Positions 9,418-19,608 of a stretch of DNA of 64,000 bases are shown here, piece by piece. The translations under genes and the position numbers were made by a program. Numbering within the stretch: the first letter of the stretch is position 1; the number at the start of each line of letters is the position of its first letter. Origin of the DNA: Desertivirga arenae (GTDB lineage Bacteria > Bacteroidota > Bacteroidia > Sphingobacteriales > Sphingobacteriaceae). Below the pieces are notes generated by a model. The model did no database searches. It had not been told where the DNA came from and was given only the letters and a program-made list of their open reading frames with translations. Where the stretch lies: NCBI RefSeq assembly GCF_017355785.1, contig NZ_JAFEWE010000021.1:1-64000 (forward strand). Reading direction: 5' to 3'.

Positions 9418-10514
9418 TGAAGTTACTTGAACTTACCTCCTACCTTGAAAGCCTCGCTCCTCTTGGTTATCAGGAAGAATATGATAATTCAGGGCTAATT
9501 GTTGGAGACCCGGAAACAGATATAACAGCAGCTTTAATATCTTTAGATTGTACAGAGGCTGTAGTAGATGATGCAATTAATAAGGGATGTAATCTTATCA
9601 TCTCGCACCATCCTATCGTCTTTAAAGGTTTAAAGAAGTTTAATAATAGAACGTACATAGAAAGGGTAGTTATCAAGGCAATTCGTAATAATATTGCTAT
9701 TTACGCTATTCATACAAATCTGGACCATATTTCTGGTGGTGTTAATGCTAAGATATGTTCTAAACTAGGTTTATCGAAAACAACGATCCTATCACCTAAA
9801 AAAGGAATATTAAAGAAGCTGGTAACATTCTGTCCTCTAAAAGAGGCTGATAGAGTACGTGAGGCCCTGTTCCAGGCAGGTGCAGGAAACATAGGAAACT
9901 ATTCAGAATGCAGCTTCAATTCAGAAGGTTTTGGAACGTTTAAAGCTGGAGAAAATACAAATGCTTTTGTGGGCGATAAAGGGATCCAACATCATGAGCC
10001 TGAGGTCAAACTTGAAACCATTTTTCCCGAGGTATTTGAAAAACCAGTCCTCTCCGCACTATTCCGTGCTCATCCCTATGAAGAGGTTGCCTATGATATA
10101 TATCCTTTGGCTAATTCGTACCAGGATATTGGTGCGGGAATGATAGGAGTGTTAGAAGAAGATATGGATGAACTGGCATTTCTAAAGCATGTTAAAGAAA
10201 ATCTTAAAACGAAAGTTATCAGACATACAGCCCTACTTGGTAGAAGAGTAAAAAAGGTAGCTGTATGCGGAGGATCAGGCAGTTTTTTACTTAACAAAGC
10301 TATTTCTGAAGGAGCTGACGTGTTTATAACGGCGGATTACAAATATCACGAGTTCTTCGATGCAGAAAGTAAAATTGTAATTGCAGATGTGGGACATTTT
10401 GAAAGTGAGCAGTTTACACAGGAATTATTGTTTGAAATTATTCAGAAAAAATTTTCTAACTTTGCACTCCATTTAACAGAAGTAAATACAAACCCCATAA
10501 ATTATCTAATTTAA
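9417..10514 (+). CDS. Nif3-like dinuclear metal centre protein
   Basis: A 365-residue protein of the NIF3/YbgI family. Visible are the first domain with EYDNSGLIVGD and metal ligands ISHHPIVF (near 61-68) and AIHTNLDH (near 97), and the closing metal site IADVGHFESEQ. The long form contains an inserted PII-like domain (about 130-245, with AHPYEEVAYDIYPL). Homologues form hexameric rings with a dinuclear metal site; databases often name them GTP cyclohydrolase 1 type 2, but the substrate is unclear. One-base overlaps on both sides suggest an operon of three genes. Confidence 0.92.
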   Translation: MKLLELTSYLESLAPLGYQEEYDNSGLIVGDPETDITAALISLDCTEAVVDDAINKGCNLIISHHPIVFKGLKKFNNRTYIERVVIKAIRNNIAIYAIHTNLDHISGGVNAKICSKLGLSKTTILSPKKGILKKLVTFCPLKEADRVREALFQAGAGNIGNYSECSFNSEGFGTFKAGENTNAFVGDKGIQHHEPEVKLETIFPEVFEKPVLSALFRAHPYEEVAYDIYPLANSYQDIGAGMIGVLEEDMDELAFLKHVKENLKTKVIRHTALLGRRVKKVAVCGGSGSFLLNKAISEGADVFITADYKYHEFFDAESKIVIADVGHFESEQFTQELLFEIIQKKFSNFALHLTEVNTNPINYLI

Positions 10515-11263
10515 TGGAACAAACTGTCGAGCAAAAATTGAAAGCTCTGTTCGAGCTTCAAAACATCCATACAAAAATTGACAAGATAAGACAAGTTCGC
10601 GGAGAACTTCCAATGGAAGTATCTGATTTGGAAGACGAAGTTGCAGGTCTTGAAACCCGTATAAATAAAATAAAAGCAGAGCTTGACGATCTTGAAGATT
10701 CGATCGTAACACGTAAAAACATGATTCGTGATGCGCAGGCTGCCGTTAAAAAATACGAAACACAACTTAACGATGTAAAAAACAATCGTGAATACGATGC
10801 CATCTCTAAAGAAATTGAAATTCAGGGCCTGGAAATTCAGGTCTGTGAGAAGAAGATCAAGGAGCATGGTTTCGAGATAACTAACAAAACTCAGGTATAC
10901 GACAAAGCATTAGCAGATCTTGAAGAAAGAAAGAAAGATCTTGATGCTAAAAAAGCAGAGTTGAATAACATCACGTCTGAAACTCAAAAAGAAGAAGACG
11001 ATTTAAGTTCGAAGGCCAAAGAAGCTGAAAGTGATATTGAAGAGCGTTTGCTTGTTGCTTATAACCGTCTTCGCAATAATGCGAAGAATGGATTAGCTGT
11101 TGTAACAATTCAGCGTGATTCTTGCTCCGGATGTTTCAATCAAATTCCACCGCAGCGTCAGTTGGATATCCGTCAGCACAAAAAAGTAATTGTGTGTGAA
11201 CATTGCGGCCGTATTTTAGTGGACGAGGCAATTGCCGGAGTTAAAGAAGAAGAAGCATTATAA
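10514..11263 (+). CDS. coiled-coil zinc-ribbon protein (C4-type, CT398-like)
   Basis: A 249-residue protein with a long alpha-helical coiled coil (about 1-180, heptad-rich, many Glu/Lys) followed by a C-terminal zinc ribbon with two Cys-x-x-Cys knuckles, CSGC and CEHC, about 25 residues apart. This arrangement is that of the CT398/DUF164 family, proposed from structure to bind nucleic acid or membrane-trafficking partners. In Bacteroidota it is often next to the Nif3-like gene, as here, where the stop and start codons overlap by one base. Function is not established. Confidence 0.88.
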   Translation: MEQTVEQKLKALFELQNIHTKIDKIRQVRGELPMEVSDLEDEVAGLETRINKIKAELDDLEDSIVTRKNMIRDAQAAVKKYETQLNDVKNNREYDAISKEIEIQGLEIQVCEKKIKEHGFEITNKTQVYDKALADLEERKKDLDAKKAELNNITSETQKEEDDLSSKAKEAESDIEERLLVAYNRLRNNAKNGLAVVTIQRDSCSGCFNQIPPQRQLDIRQHKKVIVCEHCGRILVDEAIAGVKEEEAL

Positions 11264-11285
11264 TTAAATCCAAATAAACGAAAAC

Positions 11286-11315
11286 AAGCGGTTACTCATC
11301 AGTGCCGCTTTTTTT
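11286..11315 (+). terminator. rho-independent terminator after the Nif3-like operon
   Basis: AAGCGG...ACT pairs with AGT...CCGCTT with a small internal bulge and a 4-base loop, followed by five or more T. It lies 22 bp after the stop codon of the zinc-ribbon gene. Confidence 0.8.
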
Positions 11316-11467
11316 ATGTCCTAGAATTTAGTTATTGTTATTACACGATCACTTGAGTACTCCGAAAACTTTCTTCCTGCGTCACTGCTAGCGTGGATCT
11401 TACTGACTCTGACCAACTAAGCCAGATGTATTCAGGGCCAATGACTACTAATAATGAATTCATAAAA

Positions 11468-11500
11468 AAAGGTCTTCAAACGGGGAGAATGAAGACCTTT
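11468..11500 (-). terminator. terminator-like hairpin A
   Basis: AAAGGTCTTC and GAAGACCTTT form a perfect ten-base stem with a 13-base loop. On the minus strand the stem runs into seven T. No gene ends close to it on that strand. Confidence 0.5.
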
Positions 11501-11595
11501 AACTAACCAATTATAAACCGCTATAAAGATAAAAACAAGAGCTTTTAAAAAAGCCCTTTTAACAATCTTTAACATTCCGAAGTCTTTTAAAGCAA

Positions 11596-11623
11596 AAAGC
11601 CCTCACCGGTCGGCAAGGGCTTT
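11596..11623 (-). terminator. terminator-like hairpin B
   Basis: AAAGCCCT (11596-11603) and AGGGCTTT (11616-11623) form an eight-base stem with a G/C-rich 12-base loop. On the minus strand it ends in five T. It is the nearest candidate terminator for the gene ending at 11777. Confidence 0.55.
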
Positions 11624-11776
11624 AAGATCATATTTGGTTAGTTGAGCGGCTCAAAAATAACAACAATTATGATGTTCGCAAATTTTTATTAAAAAAGAGT
11701 ATCAGTTTTAATAAAAAATAAATAAAACATTGGAGTGTCTATTTTTTTGTTAATAGACAATCGATTTCCATATTAA

Positions 11777-11986
11777 TTATTCAAAATGCTTTTCTATTTC
11801 TTTACCTATTTCCTCCACTGGTATAGGATATTTTCCATATTGGTAACAGTCGCAAATCCACTCTCCTCCTGAATCTAATTTAATGTTATAACTACCATTA
11901 CTATCAGTCACTTTAAAAGTTACCTTACCATTTCCCACTGGTTGTATGCGGTACTCTTTATTATCTAGTTTTACGTTGAATTCCAT
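11777..11986 (-). CDS. hypothetical 69-residue protein
   Basis: A small protein starting MEFNVKLDNKEYRIQPVGNG, rich in beta-forming residues, with a central WICDCYQYGKYP segment and a charged C-terminal helix. I do not recognise a family. The start is well defined: AAGGAGG lies 9 bases before the ATG (minus strand, 12002-11996). Such a perfect Shine-Dalgarno sequence is unusual in Bacteroidota, which mostly initiate without one, so recent acquisition or unusually high expression is possible. It stands alone between hairpins and the signalling cluster. Confidence 0.65.
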   Translation of the reverse strand: MEFNVKLDNKEYRIQPVGNGKVTFKVTDSNGSYNIKLDSGGEWICDCYQYGKYPIPVEEIGKEIEKHFE

Positions 11987-11995
11987 TTTTATAAA

Positions 11996-12002
11996 CCTCC
12001 TT
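11996..12002 (-). promoter_or_regulatory. strong Shine-Dalgarno sequence
   Basis: Read on the minus strand as AAGGAGG, fully complementary to the 16S rRNA anti-SD core, with a 9-base spacer to the ATG at 11986. No other gene in the window shows a comparable site. Confidence 0.7.
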
Positions 12003-12442
12003 GAATAGTTTGCTTGAATTCTAACGGGTATAAATACTTGATGTTTTAAGTATTTTTACTATTTCATATTGTATTTCTACTCGAATTTTAGATGTCACTT
12101 ATAATAATTACTTATTTAAAAACAATTTAAAGACGAAATGGTTACTGTTTTCTAGTCACGGAAGAGTGGCACTAATGGTGATTTTATGAAAGAAGGGGAA
12201 GTCTTAGAGAAGTTTTGTGTTCAACATTAAAAGCGACTACATGAGGAATTTTTACTCTTACCACTAAAATTAGCCCGCATGAGTTTAAGCGGGATGTTCT
12301 AAGCCTAAAGTATGATGTACAAGATAGACGCGTTGTCTGTCGTTTGTATTAAACAATTGATATAAGAATACATAAACACAGTTGTTCAACTAATTACACG
12401 TTGGATATCTGCTCAAAAACTACGACTCGTATTATTTATTAT
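12003..12442. other. non-coding spacer upstream of the giant kinase
   Basis: A/T-rich. Only very short open frames (for example 14 codons from an ATG at 12187) are seen. CCCGC (12274-12278) and GCGGG (12289-12293) form a weak hairpin. The spacer must hold the promoters of the minus-strand small gene and of the kinase, but no clear TTTG/TAnnTTTG pair was found. Confidence 0.4.
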
Positions 12443-15400
12443 ATGGAACAGGAAATCTTATTAGAAGGGGAACTAAACAGCATTCCTAAGAAAAATGGAG
12501 TTAAAGAAGACTCTCTTGACCTTAAAGAGCTTTTAAACGTTCTTTCTCAGGTTAAAAACGGGAAGCTTGATGTTCGTATGCCAGTAAAACAAGCAGGGAT
12601 AAGTGGGAGGATATGTGAAGTCCTGAATGACATTATTGACATGAGTGAACAGTTTGTAACAGAGATCTGTACAGCTGAGAAGATTATTGGTAAGAAAGGC
12701 AATTTATCGAAACGGGTTGAAATGCCTGATGCACGCGGTCAGTGGGCTGTCGGTGTTAAGTCTTTAAATGGCTTAATAACTGACCTTACCTATCCTACCC
12801 TTGAAATAGCTGGCATGATTAATTCAGTGGCAAATGGTAACCTTTCAAGACAAATTCCTTTAGAAATAAATGGTCAGCCATTAAAGGGTGAGTTCCTCCG
12901 TATAGCAAAAGAATCTAATCAAATGCTCGAGCAGCTTCGACTTTTTACTATGGAGGTAACACGAGTTGCACGTCAGGTAGGAGCTGAAGGTAAGTTGGGG
13001 GAACAGGCAAAAATTAAAGGCGTTGCAGGTGTATGGGCGGAGTTGACAGACTCCGTGAATCTTATGGCTGGTAACCTTACTGCTCAAGTGCGTAATATTG
13101 CTGCTGTAACAACAGCAGTAGCGAAAGGTGACCTTACCCGTAAGATTACAGTAGAGGCAAAAGGAGAAATTCTTGAGCTTAAGAACACGATCAATACGAT
13201 GGTGGATCAGCTGAACTCCTTTTCGTCGGAGGTAACACGTGTGGCGCTCGAGGTAGGTACGGAAGGTAAGTTGGGTGGACAAGCGAAAGTACCGGGAGTT
13301 GCGGGAACCTGGAAAGACTTAACAGACTCAGTAAACCGTATGGCTGGTAACCTTACATCTCAGGTTCGTAACATTGCAGGTGTAACTACAGCGGTTGCTA
13401 ATGGTGACTTATCCAAGAAGATCACCGTGGACGTAAAAGGGGAAATGTTGGAGCTGAAGAAAACCATTAATACCATGGTGGATCAGCTGAACTCCTTCGC
13501 ATCAGAAGTAACGCGTGTGGCACTTGAGGTAGGTACAGAGGGAAAACTGGGAGGTCAGGCGAAAGTAAAAGGTGTCGGCGGGGTTTGGAAGGATCTGACA
13601 GACTCCGTAAACCAGATGGGATCTAACCTTACCGACCAGGTACGTAATATTGCGGATGTAACCACGGCGGTAGCGAAAGGAGATCTTTCCCGTAAAATCA
13701 CAGTAGATGCAAAAGGTGAGCTCTTAGAGCTAAAAAATACGATCAACACGATGGTGGATCAGCTGAACTCCTTCTCTTCCGAGGTAACTCGTGTGGCGAG
13801 AGAGGTAGGTACAGAAGGAAAGTTGGGTGGACAAGCAAACGTACCGGGTGTCGGAGGAACCTGGAAAGACTTAACAGACTCCGTAAACCAGATGGCTGGT
13901 AACCTGACAGGTCAGGTGCGGAATATTGCCGAGGTAACAACAGCGGTAGCAAAGGGTGACCTTTCCAAGAAGATTACGGTAGACGTAAAAGGGGAAATGC
14001 TCGAGCTGAAAGTGACCATTAATACGATGGTGGATCAGTTGAACTCCTTTGGTTCTGAGGTAACTCGTGTGGCACGTGAGGTAGGTTCTGAAGGTAAACT
14101 GGGTGGTCAGGCAAACGTACCGGGTGTAGGTGGTACCTGGAAAGACTTAACAGACTCCGTAAATAAAATGGCCGATAACTTAACGTCGCAGGTACGTAAC
14201 ATTGCCGAGGTAACTACAGCGGTGGCAAAAGGTGACCTTTCCCGCAAAATTACAGTAAATGCAAAAGGAGAGCTCCTTGAGCTTAAAAATACAATCAATA
14301 CAATGGTGGATCAGCTCCGTGGTTTCGCATCCGAGGTAACTCGTGTGGCCCGTGAGGTAGGTTCAGAAGGCCAGCTGGGAGGTCAGGCCAACGTACCGGG
14401 GGTAGATGGAACGTGGAAAGACTTAACGGACTCCGTAAATAAAATGGCGGGTAACCTTACTGCACAGCTTCGTAACATTGCGGATGTATCCATCGCGGTA
14501 GCGAATGGCGACTTGTCCAAAAAAATTACAGTTGACGTACGAGGCGAGATCCTTCAGCTTAAAGAAACTATCAATACGATGGTGGATCAGCTCCGTGGTT
14601 TCGCATCCGAGGTAACACGTGTGGCCCGGGAGGTGGGTACCGACGGTAACTTGGGAGGTCAGGCATTCGTGCCTGGGGTAGCAGGTACCTGGAAAGACTT
14701 AACGGACTCTGTAAACCAGATGTCGTCCAACTTAACATCCCAGGTACGTAACATTGCTGAGGTAACAAAAGCGGTAGCATCCGGAGACTTAAGTAAAACG
14801 GTAATCATTGATGCGAAAGGTGAGGTATTGGAGCTAAAGAATACTATCAATACGATGGTGGATCAGCTGAACTCCTTTGCATCTGAGGTAACACGTGTAG
14901 CTCGTGAGGTAGGTACGGAAGGTAAACTGGGTGGTCAGGCACACGTAAAAGGGGTTGCCGGTACGTGGAAAGACTTAACGGACTCGGTGAACCAAATGGC
15001 TTCCAACTTAACGGTACAGATTCGTGGTATTGCGAAGGTGGCAACATCGGTAGCGAAAGGTAACCTGAAACAACGTCTATCCATCAACGCGATGGGTGAG
15101 GTAGCACAGCTGACCGACGCTATCAATGAGATGATTGATACACTAGCCGTATTTGCCGATCAGGTAACAACGGTGGCCCGTGAGGTGGGTGTGGAAGGTC
15201 GATTAGGTGGTCAGGCGAGTGTACCGGGAGCATCAGGAACCTGGAAAGACTTAACAGAAAACGTAAACCAGCTGGCACAAAACTTAACTGTTCAGGTGCG
15301 TTCAATCTCTGAGGTAGCATCTGCAGTAACAAAGGGTGACTTAACCCGGACAATCCGTGTAGAAGCAAAAGGAGAGCTGGAAGCATTAAAAGATACCATT

Positions 15401-18157
15401 AACCAGATGATTGCCAATCTTAAAGGAACAACCTTGAGGAACCATGAGCAAGACTGGCTGAAATCCAACTTAGCGAAGTTCACGCAGATGCTTCAAGGGC
15501 AGCGTGACCGGAACGCAGTAGCAAATAAAGTACTATCTGAACTTGCTGAACTGGTAAATGCCCGCTACGGAGCATTCTACATTTTAGAACAGCCGGAAGC
15601 TTCAGATGCCATGCTCAAAATGTTTGCTGCTTATGCGCATGATAATAAACGTACACTAAGCGAATCATTCTCTATTAATGAAGGGCTCGTTGGTCAATGT
15701 GCTTTAGATAAAGAAAGGATCTTATTAACGAATGTGCCGGGAGACTATCTGCAGATCAATTCAGGCATTGGAAGTGCAACACCTTCTGCCCTGGTTATCC
15801 TTCCGGTATTGTTCGAAAACAATATCAAAGCAGTAATTGAACTAGCGTCATTCGAAACATTTAGTCCAACCCACTTAGACTTCCTCGACCAGTTAACTGA
15901 GTCTATTGGTATCGTACTGAATAACATTGAGACGAATACACGTACAGAGGAACTCCTTGCCCAATCTCAGTCCCTTGCAAATGAGCTGAAAGCACAGCAG
16001 GAAGAGTTGAGACGTGCTAACGACGAACTTCACGATAAAGCACAACTTCTTGAGAAACAAAAGGAAGAGGTGGAGCAGATCAACAAAGAGGTCGAAGAAG
16101 CAAGAAGATCATTAGAAGAAAAAGCCGAGCAGCTCACGCTAACCTCCAAATATAAATCCGAATTCCTTGCAAACATGTCGCACGAGTTGAGAACGCCGCT
16201 CAACAGCTTACTCATCCTTGCGCAGCAATTGTTTGAAAACCACGAAGGGAACTTAACCGAAAAACAGATCAGGTACGCTAAGACTATCCACTCTTGTGGA
16301 TACGACCTGATCCAGCTGATCAATGATATCCTTGACCTTTCTAAGATCGAGTCAGGGGTTATCTCGGCTGACATTATGCCTGTAAGCTTCCGTGAAATTG
16401 CTTCGTTTGTAGAAACTACCTTCAAACCAATTTCAGAAACTAAGAATCTTAACTTCGATATTCACATTGAAGAAGATCTTCCGGAAATTATGGAGACGGA
16501 TATTCAACGTCTTAATCAGATCCTGAAAAACCTATTATCCAATGCCTTTAAATTCACTGAAAAAGGAAGTGTTAAATTAAGTATACAGAGACCAAGTGCA
16601 TCTTTACGAAATCCGTTAACTGGAGTAGATCATGTGATTGCCTTCTCTATTGAGGATACAGGTATTGGTATATCTAAGAAAACGCAGGGAATTATCTTCG
16701 AAGCATTCCAGCAGGCAGAAGGTTCTACCAGCCGTAAGTACGGAGGTACTGGTCTTGGTCTTTCTATCTCGAAAGGTTTTGCGGAGCTCCTTGGAGGTAC
16801 TATTACTGTGGAAAGCGAGCTTGGAAAAGGCAGTGCATTTACGCTCTTCCTGCCATTAAAGTATAAAGAAGGAACAAAACAGATAGGTGATTATGCAGCA
16901 GCAGCAGCTAGTACCTATCCTGCAGTGAACAAAACGACTCCAGAAGTAACAGAGTCGATTGTTGATGATGATAAACATAATATTCATCCTGGCGATAAAG
17001 TAATCCTAGTAATTGAGGATGACATTCGCTTCACTAAGATCATGCTTGACAAAGCTCACGATTTCGGTTTGAAGGCTGTCGTAGCTGTTAATTATATTGA
17101 GATCTTTGATGCAATCCAGAACTATAATCCAATTGCGATAACGCTCGATGTCAATTTGCCGGAGTCTAATGGATGGAAAATTCTTAAACTGCTTAAGAAC
17201 GACTATAATTTGCGGCATATTCCTGTTCATTTAATTTCTGGAGAAGATAACAGAGCTCTTGCTTTAAAATATGGGGCAAAAAGTTTCCACCTGAAACCTT
17301 TATCCAATAAATCCTTAGATGAACTTCTTTCAGGTATCCTCAACTTTAGTGAGCGTAAAACGAAGAAAGTATTGCTTATCGAAGATGATAAAGAAGAGCT
17401 TCAGCGCATCTCTCAATTGTTGGAAAGCGAAAATACACAGGTTGCGACAGTAGAAAGTATGAAAGCTGGCTTGGAACAATTAAAGGAAGATCAGTTTGAT
17501 TGTATTGTTTTAGATTACAATAAGCCTGATGCGGATCAGATCGCAAACCATCTCAACATTAACCGACAGTTCCAAACTTCAATCATTCTTTATTCCGAGA
17601 AAGAAGTATCTTCTGACCAATTGATTCACTTAAAGCGCGTAGCACATAAAATGATTGTGAAGTCACAAGGAACAGAAAAACAATTATTGAATGAAGTTTC
17701 CCGAATGCTTCACCTGGACATAAAAGGCCTACCTGAAGATAAGGTTAAGCTTTTGAATGAGGTTAAAGGCGATAAGGATATACTTGATAATAAAAAAGTT
17801 CTTGTAGTAGATGATGATGTGCGTAACCTGTTTGCACTAACAGCTGCATTTGAGCGTTCTCAACTGCAGGTGATAACTGCTGAAAGTGGTCGTGAAGCTC
17901 TTGAGATACTAAATGACAATAAAGATATTGACATAGTATTAATGGATATTATGATGCCTGAAATGGATGGTTATGAAACAATTCAATGGATTCGTAAGGA
18001 GCCAAAGAATAAGCAATTGCCTATTATTGCCGTAACTGCCAAAGCAATGATTGGCGACAGGCAGAAATGTATTGCGTCCGGAGCCTCTGATTACATTACT
18101 AAGCCTGTTAAGACAGATCAGTTGTTATCTTTGATGAAGGTTTGGTTATATCAATAG
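12443..18157 (+). CDS. giant cytoplasmic hybrid histidine kinase with nine HAMP-type repeats
   Basis: A 1904-residue kinase with no membrane segment. Order: degenerate HAMP-like region (1-171); nine tandem 92-residue repeats (172-999), each with [37 protein letters not shown] and [14 protein letters not shown]; a GAF domain (about 1020-1180); coiled coil; HisKA with His1247 in [13 protein letters not shown]; an ATPase domain with NAFKFT, DTGIGI and GGTGLGLSI; three receivers (about 1519-1633, 1639-1752, 1783-1902). The third has Asp1835 in [11 protein letters not shown]; the second lacks the usual motif after its Asp. The layout resembles group III (Nik1/Os-1) HAMP-array kinases of osmotic stress, which also lack membrane segments. 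The frame opens at a TTG at 12401, but ATG 12443 fits better. The ligand is unknown. Confidence 0.93.
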   Translation: MEQEILLEGELNSIPKKNGVKEDSLDLKELLNVLSQVKNGKLDVRMPVKQAGISGRICEVLNDIIDMSEQFVTEICTAEKIIGKKGNLSKRVEMPDARGQWAVGVKSLNGLITDLTYPTLEIAGMINSVANGNLSRQIPLEINGQPLKGEFLRIAKESNQMLEQLRLFTMEVTRVARQVGAEGKLGEQAKIKGVAGVWAELTDSVNLMAGNLTAQVRNIAAVTTAVAKGDLTRKITVEAKGEILELKNTINTMVDQLNSFSSEVTRVALEVGTEGKLGGQAKVPGVAGTWKDLTDSVNRMAGNLTSQVRNIAGVTTAVANGDLSKKITVDVKGEMLELKKTINTMVDQLNSFASEVTRVALEVGTEGKLGGQAKVKGVGGVWKDLTDSVNQMGSNLTDQVRNIADVTTAVAKGDLSRKITVDAKGELLELKNTINTMVDQLNSFSSEVTRVAREVGTEGKLGGQANVPGVGGTWKDLTDSVNQMAGNLTGQVRNIAEVTTAVAKGDLSKKITVDVKGEMLELKVTINTMVDQLNSFGSEVTRVAREVGSEGKLGGQANVPGVGGTWKDLTDSVNKMADNLTSQVRNIAEVTTAVAKGDLSRKITVNAKGELLELKNTINTMVDQLRGFASEVTRVAREVGSEGQLGGQANVPGVDGTWKDLTDSVNKMAGNLTAQLRNIADVSIAVANGDLSKKITVDVRGEILQLKETINTMVDQLRGFASEVTRVAREVGTDGNLGGQAFVPGVAGTWKDLTDSVNQMSSNLTSQVRNIAEVTKAVASGDLSKTVIIDAKGEVLELKNTINTMVDQLNSFASEVTRVAREVGTEGKLGGQAHVKGVAGTWKDLTDSVNQMASNLTVQIRGIAKVATSVAKGNLKQRLSINAMGEVAQLTDAINEMIDTLAVFADQVTTVAREVGVEGRLGGQASVPGASGTWKDLTENVNQLAQNLTVQVRSISEVASAVTKGDLTRTIRVEAKGELEALKDTINQMIANLKGTTLRNHEQDWLKSNLAKFTQMLQGQRDRNAVANKVLSELAELVNARYGAFYILEQPEASDAMLKMFAAYAHDNKRTLSESFSINEGLVGQCALDKERILLTNVPGDYLQINSGIGSATPSALVILPVLFENNIKAVIELASFETFSPTHLDFLDQLTESIGIVLNNIETNTRTEELLAQSQSLANELKAQQEELRRANDELHDKAQLLEKQKEEVEQINKEVEEARRSLEEKAEQLTLTSKYKSEFLANMSHELRTPLNSLLILAQQLFENHEGNLTEKQIRYAKTIHSCGYDLIQLINDILDLSKIESGVISADIMPVSFREIASFVETTFKPISETKNLNFDIHIEEDLPEIMETDIQRLNQILKNLLSNAFKFTEKGSVKLSIQRPSASLRNPLTGVDHVIAFSIEDTGIGISKKTQGIIFEAFQQAEGSTSRKYGGTGLGLSISKGFAELLGGTITVESELGKGSAFTLFLPLKYKEGTKQIGDYAAAAASTYPAVNKTTPEVTESIVDDDKHNIHPGDKVILVIEDDIRFTKIMLDKAHDFGLKAVVAVNYIEIFDAIQNYNPIAITLDVNLPESNGWKILKLLKNDYNLRHIPVHLISGEDNRALALKYGAKSFHLKPLSNKSLDELLSGILNFSERKTKKVLLIEDDKEELQRISQLLESENTQVATVESMKAGLEQLKEDQFDCIVLDYNKPDADQIANHLNINRQFQTSIILYSEKEVSSDQLIHLKRVAHKMIVKSQGTEKQLLNEVSRMLHLDIKGLPEDKVKLLNEVKGDKDILDNKKVLVVDDDVRNLFALTAAFERSQLQVITAESGREALEILNDNKDIDIVLMDIMMPEMDGYETIQWIRKEPKNKQLPIIAVTAKAMIGDRQKCIASGASDYITKPVKTDQLLSLMKVWLYQ
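12956..15439 (+). repeat. nine tandem 276-bp coding repeats (HAMP array)
   Basis: Units start at 12956, 13232, 13508 and so on every 276 bp without a single length change, the ninth at 15164. Each begins with the codons for VT(R/T)VA. The DNA itself is very similar between neighbours: the segment encoding NTMVDQL and the segment around GACTTAACAGACTC recur almost unchanged. Units 8 and 9 are the most diverged, unit 1 slightly so. This suggests expansion or homogenisation by recombination. Confidence 0.95.
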
Positions 18158-18280
18158 ATCGATAAGCAACCTTATAGAATCTAAATTTTCTGAAGGGTTG
18201 TTTATTCTCCATTGATAAAAAATGAAACTTGTTTAAACCTGTAGGATAGTATTTTGTCATACAGGTCACCGATAAATATT

Positions 18281-18310
18281 ACCTATGAGGATTAACCTCA
18301 TAGGTTTTTT
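18281..18310 (+). terminator. terminator after the giant kinase
   Basis: ACCTATGAGG (18281-18290) and CCTCATAGGT (18296-18305) form a perfect ten-base stem with a 5-base loop, followed by T5. It lies only 27 bp before the start codon of the next gene, so it could also act as an attenuator for that gene. Confidence 0.85.
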
Positions 18311-18337
18311 AACAATAATAGCAAACACGCACGCGAA

Positions 18338-19573
18338 TTGGCTTCAGATACAATTAAGATTTTATTGGTAGATGACCGTGAAGACAACCTAATGTCTATG
18401 GAAATCGTGCTTGAGAAGGAAGGATACGCCTTTTCAAAAGCAACCTCTGGGATGGATGCGCTTAAAATCCTATTGAAGGAAGACGATTTTTCGTTGATCT
18501 TATTGGATGTAAAAATGCCAATTATGGACGGCTACGAAACCGCAGAATTGATCTATCAACGGGAAAAGCTTAAGCATATACCTATTATTTTTATCACTGG
18601 TCAGGATTACGAAGAGACTAATATTTTCAAGGGATATAAAGCAGGAGCGGTTGACTATATTCGAAAGCCTTTTAATCCCCAGATGCTCCGTTCTAAGGTT
18701 GCTGTATTCGCTGAACTCAATCAGAAGAATCAGCTTCTCAAGAAAGCACAGGAAGAGCTAAGGGAATCCAATGAGAATCTAAAGAAATTGAACCTCGATC
18801 TAGAGGACCGGGTGAAAGAGAGGACGATTGAGTTGGAAAACCTTAATAAGGAATTAAAAGATCTCAATCTGGCAAAAGACAAGATACTTTCAGTGATCTC
18901 TCATGATTTGAGGAACCCTTTTACAGCTTTATTAGCCTCATCTGAGAAGCTTTCAAGAGATATAGAAAAATTAGGTCCATCAGAGGTAAAGAACTTTTCT
19001 CAGGTAATTCATCGTACTTCAAAGAAAATACTTAATCAGTTGAATGAGCTGGTTGAATGGGCTAAAACTCAACGGGAGAAAACAAATTTCAATCCTTCCA
19101 GGCTCCAATTAGTTAAGGGAGCAAAAGAATCGATAGATGTCCTGCGAAATAATGCCGTACAGAAATCCATCCGACTCGAGAACGCCATTAAAGAAAATAT
19201 TTTTGTAAATGCAGATGCCTTAATGCTTCGATCCATCTTGCAAAACCTTATAACTAATGCTATTAAATTTACACCTGAGGGTGGTTTAGTACAGGTTAGT
19301 GCAAAAGCAAATGAAAGAATGGTGGAAATATGCGTTAAAGATAGTGGAGTGGGAATGAATGATGAGATGAGAACAAGACTTTTTCAACAAGTAGCTCCCT
19401 CAATTAGCGGTACCAATAATGAGCAGGGAACAGGTTTAGGATTATTATTGGTTAAGGACTTTGTCACCCAACATGGAGGGACGATCAGTGTTGATAGTGA
19501 ACTGGGCAAAGGCACTTGTTTTACGTTTACAATGCCTGTATTTAATGAGGACGCAAATATGGCTACAGCCTAA
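18338..19573 (+). CDS. receiver-histidine kinase (REC-HisKA-HATPase)
   Basis: A 411-residue soluble protein. A receiver domain (about 6-125) with phospho-acceptor Asp57 in LLDVKMPIMDGYE, a coiled coil (about 128-180), a HisKA domain with His189 in SVISHDLRNPFT, and an ATPase domain with NLITNAIKFT, DSGVGM and GTGLGLLLV. The start is TTG at 18338; the receiver's first strand (IKILLVDD) begins five codons later, so no later start is possible. Response-regulator-fused kinases like this pass phosphate within a relay. It lies between two other kinases and probably works with them. Confidence 0.92.
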   Translation: MASDTIKILLVDDREDNLMSMEIVLEKEGYAFSKATSGMDALKILLKEDDFSLILLDVKMPIMDGYETAELIYQREKLKHIPIIFITGQDYEETNIFKGYKAGAVDYIRKPFNPQMLRSKVAVFAELNQKNQLLKKAQEELRESNENLKKLNLDLEDRVKERTIELENLNKELKDLNLAKDKILSVISHDLRNPFTALLASSEKLSRDIEKLGPSEVKNFSQVIHRTSKKILNQLNELVEWAKTQREKTNFNPSRLQLVKGAKESIDVLRNNAVQKSIRLENAIKENIFVNADALMLRSILQNLITNAIKFTPEGGLVQVSAKANERMVEICVKDSGVGMNDEMRTRLFQQVAPSISGTNNEQGTGLGLLLVKDFVTQHGGTISVDSELGKGTCFTFTMPVFNEDANMATA

Positions 19574-19608
19574 GTTAATTCTAATCAACCTTATTAATAA
19601 TCCTATTT

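Larger units (their letters stand above)
11316..11776. other. gene-free region with two strong hairpins
   Basis: No convincing coding sequence. It holds hairpin A (11468-11477 with 11491-11500, ten pairs, GGTCTTC stem), hairpin B (11596-11603 with 11616-11623, GCCCT stem) and a nine-base inverted repeat that joins the two (ACTAACCAA at 11502-11510, TTGGTTAGT at 11634-11642). Both hairpins are followed by a T-run only on the minus strand, so they read as leftward terminators. They may end the 69-codon gene's transcript or belong to a small RNA. Confidence 0.5.

Noticed and set aside
11264-11776. Riboswitch or tRNA in the gap
   Set aside because: No cloverleaf, anticodon arm or known riboswitch core was recognised; only hairpins with T-runs are supported.
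12187-12231. 14-codon open frame
   Set aside because: Too short and without any initiation signal or neighbour context.
12401-12442. TTG start 14 codons upstream of the giant kinase ATG
   Set aside because: The added residues have no domain match, and ATG 12443 is the standard start.
12956-15439. Possible CRISPR or satellite array
   Set aside because: The repeat unit is 276 bp without spacers and codes for an uninterrupted protein.
12881-16425. Many minus-strand open frames of 60-130 codons inside the giant kinase
   Set aside because: They repeat with the HAMP units and encode low-complexity sequences; they are shadows of the repeated plus-strand codons.
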